A stretch of 64,000 bases of DNA from RGIG8244 sp045592785. GTDB lineage: Bacteria > Verrucomicrobiota > Lentisphaeria > Victivallales > UBA1829. The stretch is taken from the NCBI GenBank assembly GCA_045592785.1, contig JAZNVL010000060.1, positions 1 through 64,000 of the forward strand. The letters are read 5' to 3'. Below are positions 54,113 through 63,855 of this stretch, one piece after another. Every line of letters begins with the position of its first letter. Position 1 is the first letter of the stretch. The notes under the pieces are model-generated. The model searched no databases. It was not told the origin of the DNA and was given only the letters and a program-made list of their open reading frames with translations. A program made the position numbers and the translations under genes.

Positions 54113-56671
54113 TTATTTTTCCGTGGGAACCACGATACCGCGGATGATGATGTTCTGGCAGAAGATGAAGACCAGAAGAGTCGGGATCGCAGCGATTACC
54201 AGAGCGGCAAAACCGACAGACTGGGATGCACGCTGCTGCAACTGATACAGGTACACCATCATGGTCCACATGGATTCTTTCTGACAGAGCAGGAACGCCA
54301 GCATGAAGTTGGCGTATGCGCCTGTGAACGCACCCAGCGCAATCACCGAAAGAATCGGCTTGGAAAGCGTCATGGCGATGTTCCAGAAGATGTTCCATTC
54401 GCTGGCACCGTCAAGCGATGCAGATTCAAAAAGTTCCTTCGGCAAGCTGTCGAAGAAGCCTTTCAGCAGGAAGATACTGTAACCATTCGCCATACCGGGC
54501 AGGATCAGCGCGGCAAACGTATTCAGAAGTCCGATTTCCTTGACCAGGAGGAACTGGGGAATACCGAGCACCATGCTGGGGAATGCCATCGGCAGCATCA
54601 GGAACAGCAGGATCTTGTAGGAAGATGCCGGTTTGTAACGGGAGAGACCGTACGCACACAGCGGGTTCACCAGCAAGGCTGCGAGCACTGCAAGGAAACA
54701 GTAGATGATCGTGTTGACTGCTGCATTCCCGTTGAGGAAGAGCGTTTCGAAGACCATCAGATAGTTCCGTTTCAGATATTCGCGGATGAGGAGACCTCTG
54801 TTTTTCTCCAACTGCACAAATTCGTATTCCAGAATGGGCAGATTGACCGTTTCAAAGGATGCCGCAGACTTCTGCCATGCTTTGTTGAGTTCCGCAATTG
54901 AGTTGTTGTACTTCTTGGCAAGGAATTCTTCCCACTGGTGCTGGAAACGTTCCGGTTCCGCAACACGGTACATATCTTTCATCACGCCGGATTTGATCAG
55001 GTTGACATAGTTTTCTCTGACCTTGTCGGTGTAATGGACTGTATCATCCGGGTAAGCATTGAATGCAGGGATCTCGTTGATCGCGGTGATCGTCATATCG
55101 AAGTCATTGGACATCTTTGTGAAGTCACATTTGCCGTCCACGGTGTAAAGTTTGACCGTGTTGACACGATATTCGGAAAGCGCCTGACGGTTGAGTGCGA
55201 TATCTTTTGCGGGGAGAGATTCCACAAATTCACGCCAGTCATCAGAAGCTGCCAGGTTGAATTCACCGTACGCATTTTCCTGCAGTTTGATATCGCCAAA
55301 GGTCTTATAGCCGCGTTCGTAGGCTTCATTGTATTTCTGAATGTCGCCATTGAAACGGTTTGCCAACCATTTACGGTATTCAAGTGCAAGATGATTGATC
55401 TGCAAGGCATCCGCAGGGATTTCCGCAGTTTTGTTTTCAGCGATCTGCTTGAGCAGTGCATCATAGTCCGCTTTCGCCTGTGCAGGGAAATCTGCGGGCA
55501 GGGCGGTAAAACCATCAAGTTCCGGCAGCTGATTGAAGGAGCGGTAGGTGACTCCCCACGCCTTGTTCAATGCTGCAACCGTTTTGTATTTGTCCTTGAC
55601 AAAATTGATCCAGAGTCCACTGACCGTAGAGTTTCCGTACAGGAAGTCCATCCAGTCTGCACGGGTCACACCGGAAAGGGGTGCGACAGCAGGGAGAACC
55701 AGATCCTTATGTGTCTTGTCTGCAATGTCAATACGATAGACTTTCGCCATGTCTTCATAGCTGCCGTACTTCTTCAGCAGGAATTTCTTCCACTGTTCCG
55801 TGGCTTTTGCAGGATCCACGGTGATGAATGCGGGATTCAAAGACGTTTTGACAAAGTCTTCCCACTGGGCAGCCAGACGGGGATTATCCGTCGGAACAGT
55901 TGCGGGGAGCACAACATCGCTCCAGCAGTTGTATTTTGTACCGAGTTTTGCATTGATCACATCCAGGTCATTGCCGATATTCTGACGGAGTACGCTGATG
56001 AATTCACCTTCCAGGTTCTGCCAGATGCAGGTCAGATCCGGGTCTTCAATGCTTTCTTTGAATTCAAGAAGAAGTCTCTGGAAGCCTTTGCTGTAATCGA
56101 CCGTTGCACGGCGTGCAACAAAGGATTCGATCGGAAGACTGATTTCACTCCAGTGATTGTATTCCAGGTCAAACTCTTCATTGAGTTTTGCGATCCCGCC
56201 GGCATCGTCACCGTAAACCGGGTGATTCTCCAGCCAGGAACGGAAGCGGCGGACCATGAGAGGGTTGACCCCGCTTTCGAATGCCATACCGATACAATAC
56301 CAGTAATGTCCTTTTGTTTCGCGCATTTCTTTGAGGAACAGCTCATAATCTTTGATCTGCACCAGAGAAATGTCGTTCGGTATTTCTACCGTGTCGAGAG
56401 TATACAGCGGTGTTTTGAACGAGCGGAATGCCCGTGTGGTGTCACCGTTGTATTTTGTCGAGATGTGCTTCCGGAAGAGTTCCCAGTCGTCATGCAGGTA
56501 CTGCGGAACGACGGTGAAGTTCGAGAAGTCCACGTTGCTTTTGAAAGATCCGGAAAGCATAAGAAGAAGCGGGTACACCATTGTCGCAGATCCGAGGATC
56601 AGGATCAAATGGATACAGATGTTCAGGACTTTGACTTTCCAACTGCGTTTTTCAACTTGTCCAATAATCAT
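54113..56671 (-). CDS. MalG-like carbohydrate ABC permease with giant periplasmic insertion
   Basis: Inner-membrane permease of a CUT1-type sugar importer. Seen: a first membrane segment at about 15-38 ending in the MalG-type block LLLMLSGSFKSNVDF, then about 600 residues without membrane segments, then five more membrane segments from about 645 on, with the EAA loop ESASLDGASEWNIFW near 748-762. A normal MalG is about 280 residues; the extra part lies in the first periplasmic loop. That part holds degenerate repeats of the type FLxxKYxxIxxLNxAW...SFxxIxLP (for example FVKDKYKTVAALNKAWG and FLAKKYNNSIAELNKAWQ). It likely adds a periplasmic binding or docking surface. The gene starts five bases after the SBP-permease gene. 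Confidence 0.85.
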   Translation of the reverse strand: MIIGQVEKRSWKVKVLNICIHLILILGSATMVYPLLLMLSGSFKSNVDFSNFTVVPQYLHDDWELFRKHISTKYNGDTTRAFRSFKTPLYTLDTVEIPNDISLVQIKDYELFLKEMRETKGHYWYCIGMAFESGVNPLMVRRFRSWLENHPVYGDDAGGIAKLNEEFDLEYNHWSEISLPIESFVARRATVDYSKGFQRLLLEFKESIEDPDLTCIWQNLEGEFISVLRQNIGNDLDVINAKLGTKYNCWSDVVLPATVPTDNPRLAAQWEDFVKTSLNPAFITVDPAKATEQWKKFLLKKYGSYEDMAKVYRIDIADKTHKDLVLPAVAPLSGVTRADWMDFLYGNSTVSGLWINFVKDKYKTVAALNKAWGVTYRSFNQLPELDGFTALPADFPAQAKADYDALLKQIAENKTAEIPADALQINHLALEYRKWLANRFNGDIQKYNEAYERGYKTFGDIKLQENAYGEFNLAASDDWREFVESLPAKDIALNRQALSEYRVNTVKLYTVDGKCDFTKMSNDFDMTITAINEIPAFNAYPDDTVHYTDKVRENYVNLIKSGVMKDMYRVAEPERFQHQWEEFLAKKYNNSIAELNKAWQKSAASFETVNLPILEYEFVQLEKNRGLLIREYLKRNYLMVFETLFLNGNAAVNTIIYCFLAVLAALLVNPLCAYGLSRYKPASSYKILLFLMLPMAFPSMVLGIPQFLLVKEIGLLNTFAALILPGMANGYSIFLLKGFFDSLPKELFESASLDGASEWNIFWNIAMTLSKPILSVIALGAFTGAYANFMLAFLLCQKESMWTMMVYLYQLQQRASQSVGFAALVIAAIPTLLVFIFCQNIIIRGIVVPTEK

Positions 56672-56675
56672 GATA

Positions 56676-59309
56676 TCATTTTCCCGTAGTTTTGAATTCC
56701 ATGTTCGAGAGTCTCTTCAGGTTGTAGATCGTGAAGAGAAGGGTCGTGACGCCGAGGATCCACGCCATGGCGATAGCAGAGCCGAACCGCAAGTTGGTAT
56801 AGGCTTCTTTGAAGATGTGCAATTCCGCCACTTCCGTGTTTGCCCGACCGAAGGTCATGATCATGATGTTGCCGCCGCTCTGCGCCGCACCGATGAACGC
56901 ACCAACAAAGTTGATGATGATCAGCGATTTGATCGTAGGCAGGGTGACGTGCCAGATCTTCATGAAGAAGTTGGCTCCGTCGATTTCCGCAGCTTCATAT
57001 ACATCGTCCGGTACGCCTTTGAGAGCCGCCAGATAGATCAGACAGCCCGGTCCGGCACTCGCCCAGACCGAAGGCAGAATACACGCAAGCATTGCCCATT
57101 TGGAGTCTTCCAACCAGGCGATCGGCTGGAAGACCAGACCTTCGTAACCTTCGCTGAAAATTGAACCGATCGGCACCAGTACATAGTTGATGCCGTCCAC
57201 GATCGCCTGAACGACCTGGTTCATGATACCGGCAGGGCCGGCACCGTAGAACAAACGCCACATGTAGATCACCACCAGACCGCTCATGACGGCAGGCAGA
57301 TAGAACAACGTACGGTACAACACCTTGAACCGGGAGACTTCCTGCAGCAGGATCGCCAGAATGATCGGGGCAAAGAAGCCGAGAGCCAGGATCAGGCACA
57401 TGTAACGGATGGTGTTCCAGATGGATGCCCACCATTCTGTGCTGAACAGAACGTCTGCAAGGTTGTTCAGACCGATCCACTTGGATTCCCCGACGAACCG
57501 GAAATCCTGGAAGAGGATCTTTGACCCGGAGAACATCGGACAGTAGACCCATAGGAGAATACTGATCAATGCCGGGAGCATAATCATATATGCAGGCCAT
57601 TTTTTCGCAAATTCAAACCCGCGTCTCTTGCCGGACACAACATCTTTCGGAGAGAAGATCATCCAGATCTTGTAAACGGCGACCGAGAAGATACACATAA
57701 TAATGATCGCGGCAACAACAGCCCAGTTGTTACGACGCTGACGTTCTTCCGGCGGAAGATGTCCGATCATCTGGATCGTGGTGCTTGCCACGGATTTCTG
57801 CAGGATCTTCTGCAACAGGTCAAGGCGTTCTTCCCGGTCTTCCGGAAGTTTGCCGTCGCGGGCGAGCTGCAACGCTTCGTCCATGGGCTTTGTCAACATG
57901 ATATAAACCAACTGACAGTTTCTGCCGTAGGGTTCAGGAACCCCGTTGGCAACTGCTTCGTTGAACACGCGTTCGAAATCCGGGGGGAAGAATTTGAGGT
58001 ATTCTTCATAACCGTATTTGCGGCACCAGTAAGGAGAAAGAGATTGTCCGGCACCTGCTGCGACCAGATAGTCAGCGCGGATCTGGTTCGCTTCGTCAGA
58101 ATTCATGAAGGAGACGTAGAGCCATGCAGCTTCGCGGATCTCTTCCGCCGTGACGTATACGCCTTCACTGTTGTTACGTCCGTCGATGGCGGAGAAGATA
58201 CCTTCCATACGGGCGTTGATTTCAGTTTTACCCTTGCCGCCTTTTTCTTTCGGCGGGAATGCGGAAACACCATAGAGTGCGGGGTTGATGTCTCCACCCC
58301 CCATCTTTTTCTGTTCCATATAGGGCAGGGTCATGGCGATCTTCCAGGCACTGGCACCGGCTTTTTCGTTCTGTGCGGAAAGGGAGGTATAACCTTTCTG
58401 CAATTTCTGGTCGGAGTCATACCAGGGTTCCGTCACCAGAGTCACATAGAAGTCAAGCGCTTCTGCCGCTTCACGGGTCCCGTAAGCAGCGACCCAGTTG
58501 CCGTCTTCATCTTGCGCCACAACGTCTCCGCCCGCAGACCAGAGATAACCGACGAAGTCCCAGGAGGACTGTGTGCCGCCGGCGACCTGGATCCCGAAAC
58601 GGCGTTCCGCCGGGTCGGAAAGCTTTTTCGCATATTCGTGAAGTTCTTTCCAATCTTCCGGGGGACGGTCGGGGTCGAGTCCGGCTTCCTGGAAGAGGTC
58701 TTTACGCCACATCAGCACGCGGACCAGCAGGTCACCGGGGATAAACCAGAGGTGATCACCTGCGGGAACGTCATGGATATCCGGCCCTTCGCGTTTTGCG
58801 ACGGGGCGAATCGGGGCTGCCATATCTTCCATGAACCCTTCGAGCTTGGTGGGATAGTCACGATTGACGAATTCATCCAGCGGATAGATGAAGCCCTGCT
58901 GGATGTAGGTATCGGACATACGGAAGTTCACGTTCAGGATATCGGGAGCCATACCGCCGGCGATAGCCAGCATCAGTTTGGATTCTTCACCCATCCCCGG
59001 GATGGTGATACCGGAGAACTGACTCATTTCGATAAAGGGATATTTTTTACGGAAGGCACGGAAAACGGCCTGTTCTGCCATTTGACTGGGAGACGTGTTT
59101 TTCGGATCGGGGATCTGCAGAACACGCAGGGGGATCTTCTTTGTCCCATCAAAGGGATGATGGGGGATAAACACGGTCTTTTTGACCTTTGGCGCATCTG
59201 CTGCTGCTGCATCTTGCGCCAGCGTGCATGGAATCGCTGCGACTGCCGATAACATCAACGTTGCCGGCAGAAGAAGTGCTTTCCATTTCTTCCTGTAACT
59301 TACTGACAT
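56676..59309 (-). CDS. Solute-binding protein fused to MalF-like ABC permease
   Basis: Binding protein and permease of a CUT1-type sugar importer in one chain. Seen: a signal peptide or signal anchor (about 1-32), a type 1 solute-binding domain at about 60-480 with LAIAGGMAPDILNVNF, YPLDEFVNRD and EAGLDPDRPPEDWKELHEYA, a short linker, one membrane span at about 525-550, then a MalF-like permease with five or six spans and the EAA loop EAAEIDGANFFMKIWHVTLP near 768-787. Separate genes are the norm. AAGGAG precedes ATG 59309. No ATPase gene follows, so a shared ATPase must complete the transporter. It heads the transcript with the MalG-like gene. Confidence 0.88.
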   Translation of the reverse strand: MSVSYRKKWKALLLPATLMLSAVAAIPCTLAQDAAAADAPKVKKTVFIPHHPFDGTKKIPLRVLQIPDPKNTSPSQMAEQAVFRAFRKKYPFIEMSQFSGITIPGMGEESKLMLAIAGGMAPDILNVNFRMSDTYIQQGFIYPLDEFVNRDYPTKLEGFMEDMAAPIRPVAKREGPDIHDVPAGDHLWFIPGDLLVRVLMWRKDLFQEAGLDPDRPPEDWKELHEYAKKLSDPAERRFGIQVAGGTQSSWDFVGYLWSAGGDVVAQDEDGNWVAAYGTREAAEALDFYVTLVTEPWYDSDQKLQKGYTSLSAQNEKAGASAWKIAMTLPYMEQKKMGGGDINPALYGVSAFPPKEKGGKGKTEINARMEGIFSAIDGRNNSEGVYVTAEEIREAAWLYVSFMNSDEANQIRADYLVAAGAGQSLSPYWCRKYGYEEYLKFFPPDFERVFNEAVANGVPEPYGRNCQLVYIMLTKPMDEALQLARDGKLPEDREERLDLLQKILQKSVASTTIQMIGHLPPEERQRRNNWAVVAAIIIMCIFSVAVYKIWMIFSPKDVVSGKRRGFEFAKKWPAYMIMLPALISILLWVYCPMFSGSKILFQDFRFVGESKWIGLNNLADVLFSTEWWASIWNTIRYMCLILALGFFAPIILAILLQEVSRFKVLYRTLFYLPAVMSGLVVIYMWRLFYGAGPAGIMNQVVQAIVDGINYVLVPIGSIFSEGYEGLVFQPIAWLEDSKWAMLACILPSVWASAGPGCLIYLAALKGVPDDVYEAAEIDGANFFMKIWHVTLPTIKSLIIINFVGAFIGAAQSGGNIMIMTFGRANTEVAELHIFKEAYTNLRFGSAIAMAWILGVTTLLFTIYNLKRLSNMEFKTTGK

Positions 59310-59363
59310 TTTTTTCTCCTTATAAACAGCTAAAAGCTGGGCTCATAATTTGGGGACTATAGT

Positions 59364-59391
59364 AATTTACTCTATCTTTTCAGAAAATCAA
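59364..59391 (-). promoter_or_regulatory. Promoter of the ABC importer operon
   Basis: Minus strand: TTGATT (59391-59386), 16-base spacer, TAAATT (59369-59364). Transcription would start near 59357. Confidence 0.55.
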
Positions 59392-59462
59392 GTGTTTTTC
59401 AGGAAAAAATACAAAAAAAATGCGCATTGTTTTATAACGCATCGTATTTATAGTATGTTACA

Positions 59463-59508
59463 ATAAAAAACAGCCAATGGAGTGATTGGTTTCACATCCA
59501 TTGGCTGT
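59463..59508 (-). terminator. Terminator of the gene at 59525
   Basis: Perfect 12-base stem, ACAGCCAATGGA at 59470-59481 with its complement at 59497-59508, followed on the minus strand by TTTTTT. Confidence 0.85.
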
Positions 59509-59524
59509 CCGGTTGTCAGAACGA

Positions 59525-62500
59525 TTATTCCGCCGCGTGTATACGCATCAGAACTGTTTCTTCTTTCTTGAGTTGCATACGGAATGACGCTGCATCTTTT
59601 TCCGTAAATACGGCTTTGCCGCCGAGATTTCCGGAAAAGACTTTTTCGCCGTCGCAGACATCCAGTTTATACTTCCCGGCAGGAAGCTTGGTACCGCAGT
59701 TGACTGCTGTATCCCGTTCGCTCCAGTTGACCACCAGAAGAAGTTTTTCTTTGTCGGAAACACTTAACATGTAAAGCTGTACGTCATGATCCCGGTCTCT
59801 TTCCAGATACAGGGATGCGCCTTTGGCTTTCAGAGCATCAAAGAGAGCGGCTTTGAATTTTGCACTAAGTTCTTCTGTGGCAGGTTCATTGATCGGGTCG
59901 AACGCAATGGTCGTCACCGGGATCCCGTCAAGTGCCGGACTCTTCCGCGGTTCGCCTTTTTCGTCCACTGTGCCGATGGGATAGCTGCCGACTGCGATGA
60001 TCTTGACACCGGCATCGGCGGCTGCTTTCAGCGCATCGCGTTCCGCATCGGAGATGGCATAGGCAAAGGGCAGGATGATGACCTGATAATTCTTTGCAAT
60101 ATTCTTCCATTCTTCCGGACGGTGCATGGCGTAGATTTCATAGGGAACGGCGTTCCGGACCAGATTGGCGGCTGTCCAGAAGAACTGGGTGAAGCCCTGG
60201 ATGCAGCGTTCTTTTTTGGTCAGCTGGCTGGCATCCTTCCGGAATTCCTCCCGGAGATGCCACCAGTCTTCACTGGTCCGGCTGCGCAAGACGAGTACAT
60301 CCTTCGGGATCTCGGCATTGCGTCCGCCCCAGGAAGAGAGGACTTTTGTCATAAAGCCGCCTTTCTTCACGGCAGCGCGGGTGGCCGGGGGCTTCATGTA
60401 AATGTAGTTGTAACGCCAGAAGTTGGCGTACTGTCCCTTATTGAAGTAAGTGACAAGGGGTCCTGCGGTATAAGCGACATCCGGATAATCATCGTAGACC
60501 AGCGGGTTCACGACTTTACCGTGTTCCATCTTCATACCCCAGTTGCAGTTGAGGGTCGCCATGGAAAGACGTTTGGGCGTACATGCGACCTGTACTGCGG
60601 TCTGGATCCCGGGACGATACGTTCCGGTGGGCATATCACCCACGCCGTAGTAAGTCCCGTCACCGCCGATGACGTCACATTTTCCTTCGAACCCCCAGGC
60701 ATCGTGTCCGCTGACGTATTCGAAACGGTTTTTGTAGTGATCGCAACCGGCGAACCCGCCGAAGGTAAGCGCTTCGGGATTACACTTCATGGTGTCGTCT
60801 TTGATCTCCGCCATCCATGTTGCGACCCGTTTCAGGTTCCAGAGATACCCCATACGGACTGCCAGAGTATCGGCTCTTCCCTTCGGAGGAAGTTCCGAAA
60901 GTCCGGACCACTGGAAGAACGCCTGTTTGTCTTCCGGTTTGACGGTGTGCCCGATGCGGATCTGATGTTCGTCGACACAGACGGGAACGCCATGGGTTTT
61001 CCGTTCCGCGATTTCCTGTGCGAAGATGACCTGTTTGAGCCGTTTGGTTTCCTTCTTGTGGAAGGACCAGGCACGGGGGATAACGAAGTTTTTGATCTCG
61101 TGTTTGTTACATTCTTCGTTGATCTGTGACAGCAGATCGACATCATGGCTGACATGCCAGACTTTGCTGGGCCAGACAACGGGTTCGGGATATGCGACTC
61201 CGGGGAGCGGTTTGACTCCGGGAGGCATGACGGCTGTGCTGGGCGGGAAGTGAAGAATGAAGTTGGAATAGAGATCCTTGTAATCCTTCATCATATTCTG
61301 CCATTCCTTCCATGTATTCAGAGGCGGAACGGTGACTTTGGGGGCAGGGGCAGCCTTTTTCGTTTCTGCCTGTCCCAGTCCGGCATCTTCTTCATCGCCG
61401 AAGAGAGACGCATCATCCATGGCAGATGACATGGTTGGCTTGGGATTTTTTGCCTTTTCCAGATCTCTGAAATACTTCTGGAATACGCCCTGGATCCCGA
61501 ACATCCAGGATTCCAGTGTGAAACCGAAATAAAGACGGTCTTTTTTCTTTGCTTCTGCGGGAACGGGGAGTTCATTGCCCCGTGCGAAAGCGGGCGCATT
61601 GGAAAGCGCGGTTGCTGCCGGATATTGTCCTGCGGGCCCGATAATGCGTACTTCATGCGCGCCGCCGATGTACTGAATGGCGTGGAAGGACGTGGGTTTC
61701 TCGAATTTATGGATGAACCAGATATAATCCTTCAGGTTGCCCCATGTGCTGAATCTGGGCGCATTGAGCTTTTCGTTGATAACGGTCTCGAATGTGCCGT
61801 CTCCATCGGCATCACCATAGAGAAGCATGGTATCTTTGGGGATCGTGATCCGGATCTCGGAAATCTTTACGGCTTTCGGGAAACGGAAGATCACGGGATT
61901 TTCGTAATGTGTTCCAACGGATCCGTCGGAGAGATAACGGGTACGCGCGGTGAAGTCACCGGGCGCGATCTCATCGGCGAAGGGCATGAGGTTTTCCATA
62001 CCGGCGGGGATGGGACAGTCTCTGCCATCGAAGTATTCCGGCGGAATGAACTTTGCATACTGCTGATGAGGATTGACCTGATACGGAACAATGGGGTGTT
62101 CCGAAGAGGAGATCCGGATGTCGGAGACTTTAACTGTTCCGGTGGTGTTGAATTTGAGCGTGACATTTTCCGCATTGCCGGGGATCTCCGCAAAGAAATA
62201 ACGGAAGGGCATACGGGTCGCCGAGACTTTTTTCGGGGGCGCGGAGACCGGTGCGATCACGTCATTTCCGTTGAACATGAGAGTTGCGGAAATGGTTCCG
62301 TTCCCTTCGGCACGGAATGCAGCCACGAGGGATTTCTTTTTGTATTTGCCGGCATCGATGTCGGCAGTCATTTCATTTTTGGCGTTGGCATCTGCGCCGT
62401 TGAGTTCGCCTTTCCAGACAAGGTCATTGACGGGTTCGAAGTTTCTGGCGAAGATATCCCGTTTGAGAGCTGTGACTTTGAAATCATCCACAACAAGCTG

Positions 62501-63034
62501 TCTCATGTTGTCCATGATGTAGGGACGGTTTTTCGTTCGTTGCCCGAGGACGAAATCAATGGTCGTTGTATTTTTATCAAGCGCGGGGAAGATCATCCGG
62601 TGCCGTACGGGTGTCTTCACCGTTGTCCGTTTGAGACAGGTGGAATAAAGCGGGCGGATCACAGTTCCGGTCGCTTTGTTGTTGACTACGGGCGAGATAT
62701 AACTGCTGGGATTATTGTAGTAACCACTCATATCGAATTCACCGGCGGCGGTGAACGCGATTTCCAGGGGGAGTCCCCGGAGGTTTTTCGGGATCCGGAT
62801 ACGGAGCGTGACAGGACGCCATACGTTGAGCGATTCGCTGCCGGAGATCACTTTGTCGGGTTCCGCGGGAGCCCAGGAATCCTTCGGGAGGATCCAGTCG
62901 CCCCAGGTGTTGCCGACGATATTGGCTTTTCCGGAAATGGGATCGGGTTCGAACCCGGGATCAGAAATCGGAATATTCTGTGCCGTGACGGCAGATCCCG
63001 TCAACAGTGCAGCCAAAAACAGACAATGTTTCAT
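59525..63034 (-). CDS. Secreted multidomain glycoside-hydrolase-like protein
   Basis: Probable secreted or periplasmic carbohydrate-active enzyme; family not fixed. Seen: a signal peptide (MKHCLFLAALLTGSAVTAQ); N-terminal beta-sandwich-like, carbohydrate-binding-type regions to about 500 (for example YGDADGDGTFETVINEKL); a linker with a Lys/Ala/Pro-rich part near 545-570; a TIM-barrel-like centre (PRAWSFHKKE, VCVDEHQIRIG, WGFEGKCDVIGGDG); a GATase-like trimerisation region near 985-1060 (YQVIILPFAYAISDAE, GVKIIAVGSYP); and a C-terminal beta domain. The order barrel, GATase-like, beta domain resembles GH42-type enzymes. ATG 63034 has AGGAAT upstream. It lies upstream of the importer genes and downstream of a PIG-L gene. 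Confidence 0.6.
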   Translation of the reverse strand: MKHCLFLAALLTGSAVTAQNIPISDPGFEPDPISGKANIVGNTWGDWILPKDSWAPAEPDKVISGSESLNVWRPVTLRIRIPKNLRGLPLEIAFTAAGEFDMSGYYNNPSSYISPVVNNKATGTVIRPLYSTCLKRTTVKTPVRHRMIFPALDKNTTTIDFVLGQRTKNRPYIMDNMRQLVVDDFKVTALKRDIFARNFEPVNDLVWKGELNGADANAKNEMTADIDAGKYKKKSLVAAFRAEGNGTISATLMFNGNDVIAPVSAPPKKVSATRMPFRYFFAEIPGNAENVTLKFNTTGTVKVSDIRISSSEHPIVPYQVNPHQQYAKFIPPEYFDGRDCPIPAGMENLMPFADEIAPGDFTARTRYLSDGSVGTHYENPVIFRFPKAVKISEIRITIPKDTMLLYGDADGDGTFETVINEKLNAPRFSTWGNLKDYIWFIHKFEKPTSFHAIQYIGGAHEVRIIGPAGQYPAATALSNAPAFARGNELPVPAEAKKKDRLYFGFTLESWMFGIQGVFQKYFRDLEKAKNPKPTMSSAMDDASLFGDEEDAGLGQAETKKAAPAPKVTVPPLNTWKEWQNMMKDYKDLYSNFILHFPPSTAVMPPGVKPLPGVAYPEPVVWPSKVWHVSHDVDLLSQINEECNKHEIKNFVIPRAWSFHKKETKRLKQVIFAQEIAERKTHGVPVCVDEHQIRIGHTVKPEDKQAFFQWSGLSELPPKGRADTLAVRMGYLWNLKRVATWMAEIKDDTMKCNPEALTFGGFAGCDHYKNRFEYVSGHDAWGFEGKCDVIGGDGTYYGVGDMPTGTYRPGIQTAVQVACTPKRLSMATLNCNWGMKMEHGKVVNPLVYDDYPDVAYTAGPLVTYFNKGQYANFWRYNYIYMKPPATRAAVKKGGFMTKVLSSWGGRNAEIPKDVLVLRSRTSEDWWHLREEFRKDASQLTKKERCIQGFTQFFWTAANLVRNAVPYEIYAMHRPEEWKNIAKNYQVIILPFAYAISDAERDALKAAADAGVKIIAVGSYPIGTVDEKGEPRKSPALDGIPVTTIAFDPINEPATEELSAKFKAALFDALKAKGASLYLERDRDHDVQLYMLSVSDKEKLLLVVNWSERDTAVNCGTKLPAGKYKLDVCDGEKVFSGNLGGKAVFTEKDAASFRMQLKKEETVLMRIHAAE

Positions 63035-63058
63035 GTTGCAATTCCTTTATTGTTCGAT

Positions 63059-63829
63059 TCAAAGATCTTCGGGTCGTACCGGACTTCCGTGCGGGGAGAT
63101 TTGAAATACTTCCGCATGCACGATCGTTCTGCCTTTTTCGGGGCCATACTGACGCATCAGCAGTTCCCGGTTGTATTCGGCATGACACCGGTTTTTGAAT
63201 CCTTTGCGTTCTACGAGACGGGGATAGACTTCATCCCAGGGCATTTCCCGTTCTTCCGGCAGGAGCATCTGATCCCGGTGCAGGGAAATGGCTTTCATCT
63301 TTTCTTCCAGATAAGGCTCGATATCCAGAGCCCAATCGCCGATGAAGTTGCGGTCACGACCGTCGACATCGGCGTGGTAAAGAAGAACAGGGACATGGGG
63401 CAGGGCAGGGGTATCCCGGCAGAAACCCGGGATCGCGGTCATGAATACAGAATCCATAGCCAGGCGTGAGGCGGCACGGTGATCGGGATGATAATCATTG
63501 CCCGGGTGAGTGATCACCAGATCCGCGTTGCATTTGCGGATCTCCCGTACGACCATTTCCCGTATGGAGAGAGAAGGTTCCAGATAACCGTCGCGGATGG
63601 GGAGGATCGTGAGATCCACGTTCAGGAAGTCAGCGGCTTGCTGTGCTTCCCGTTTCCGCAATGCGATGGCTTCTTCCGGCGGGATCAATCCGCAACCGGA
63701 TTCCCCGTTGGTCAATACGACGATATGGATCTTTGCACCGCGTTCGCGGAAATAGATCATGGTCCCGCCGCAGGAACTTTCTGCATCATCGGGATGTGCC
63801 ATAAGAAAAACTACGTTCTTGATATTCAT
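63059..63829 (-). CDS. PIG-L/LmbE-family deacetylase
   Basis: Zinc-dependent deacetylase family acting on N-acetylglucosamine-type or similar substrates. Seen: the metal-binding motif AHPDDAE at 11-17, the third ligand HPDH at about 118-121, and the strand pattern of the family; 256 residues, no signal peptide, so cytoplasmic. It lies 24 bases upstream of the secreted protein gene in the same direction and may be co-transcribed. Its place in the locus hints at N-acetylated sugars as substrate; that is inference. Confidence 0.88.
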   Translation of the reverse strand: MNIKNVVFLMAHPDDAESSCGGTMIYFRERGAKIHIVVLTNGESGCGLIPPEEAIALRKREAQQAADFLNVDLTILPIRDGYLEPSLSIREMVVREIRKCNADLVITHPGNDYHPDHRAASRLAMDSVFMTAIPGFCRDTPALPHVPVLLYHADVDGRDRNFIGDWALDIEPYLEEKMKAISLHRDQMLLPEEREMPWDEVYPRLVERKGFKNRCHAEYNRELLMRQYGPEKGRTIVHAEVFQISPHGSPVRPEDL

Positions 63830-63855
63830 TGAACTGCCCTGCCGTTATCCTGTCC

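Noticed and set aside
54938..56689. 583-residue plus-strand ORF
   Set aside because: Antisense to the MalG-like permease gene; rich in Cys, Phe and Arg with no RBS or family features.
57759..59252. 497-residue plus-strand ORF
   Set aside because: Shadow of the solute-binding/permease fusion gene on the other strand.
61625..63469. 614-residue plus-strand ORF
   Set aside because: Covers the antisense of two real genes (the secreted protein and the PIG-L deacetylase) without recognisable domains.
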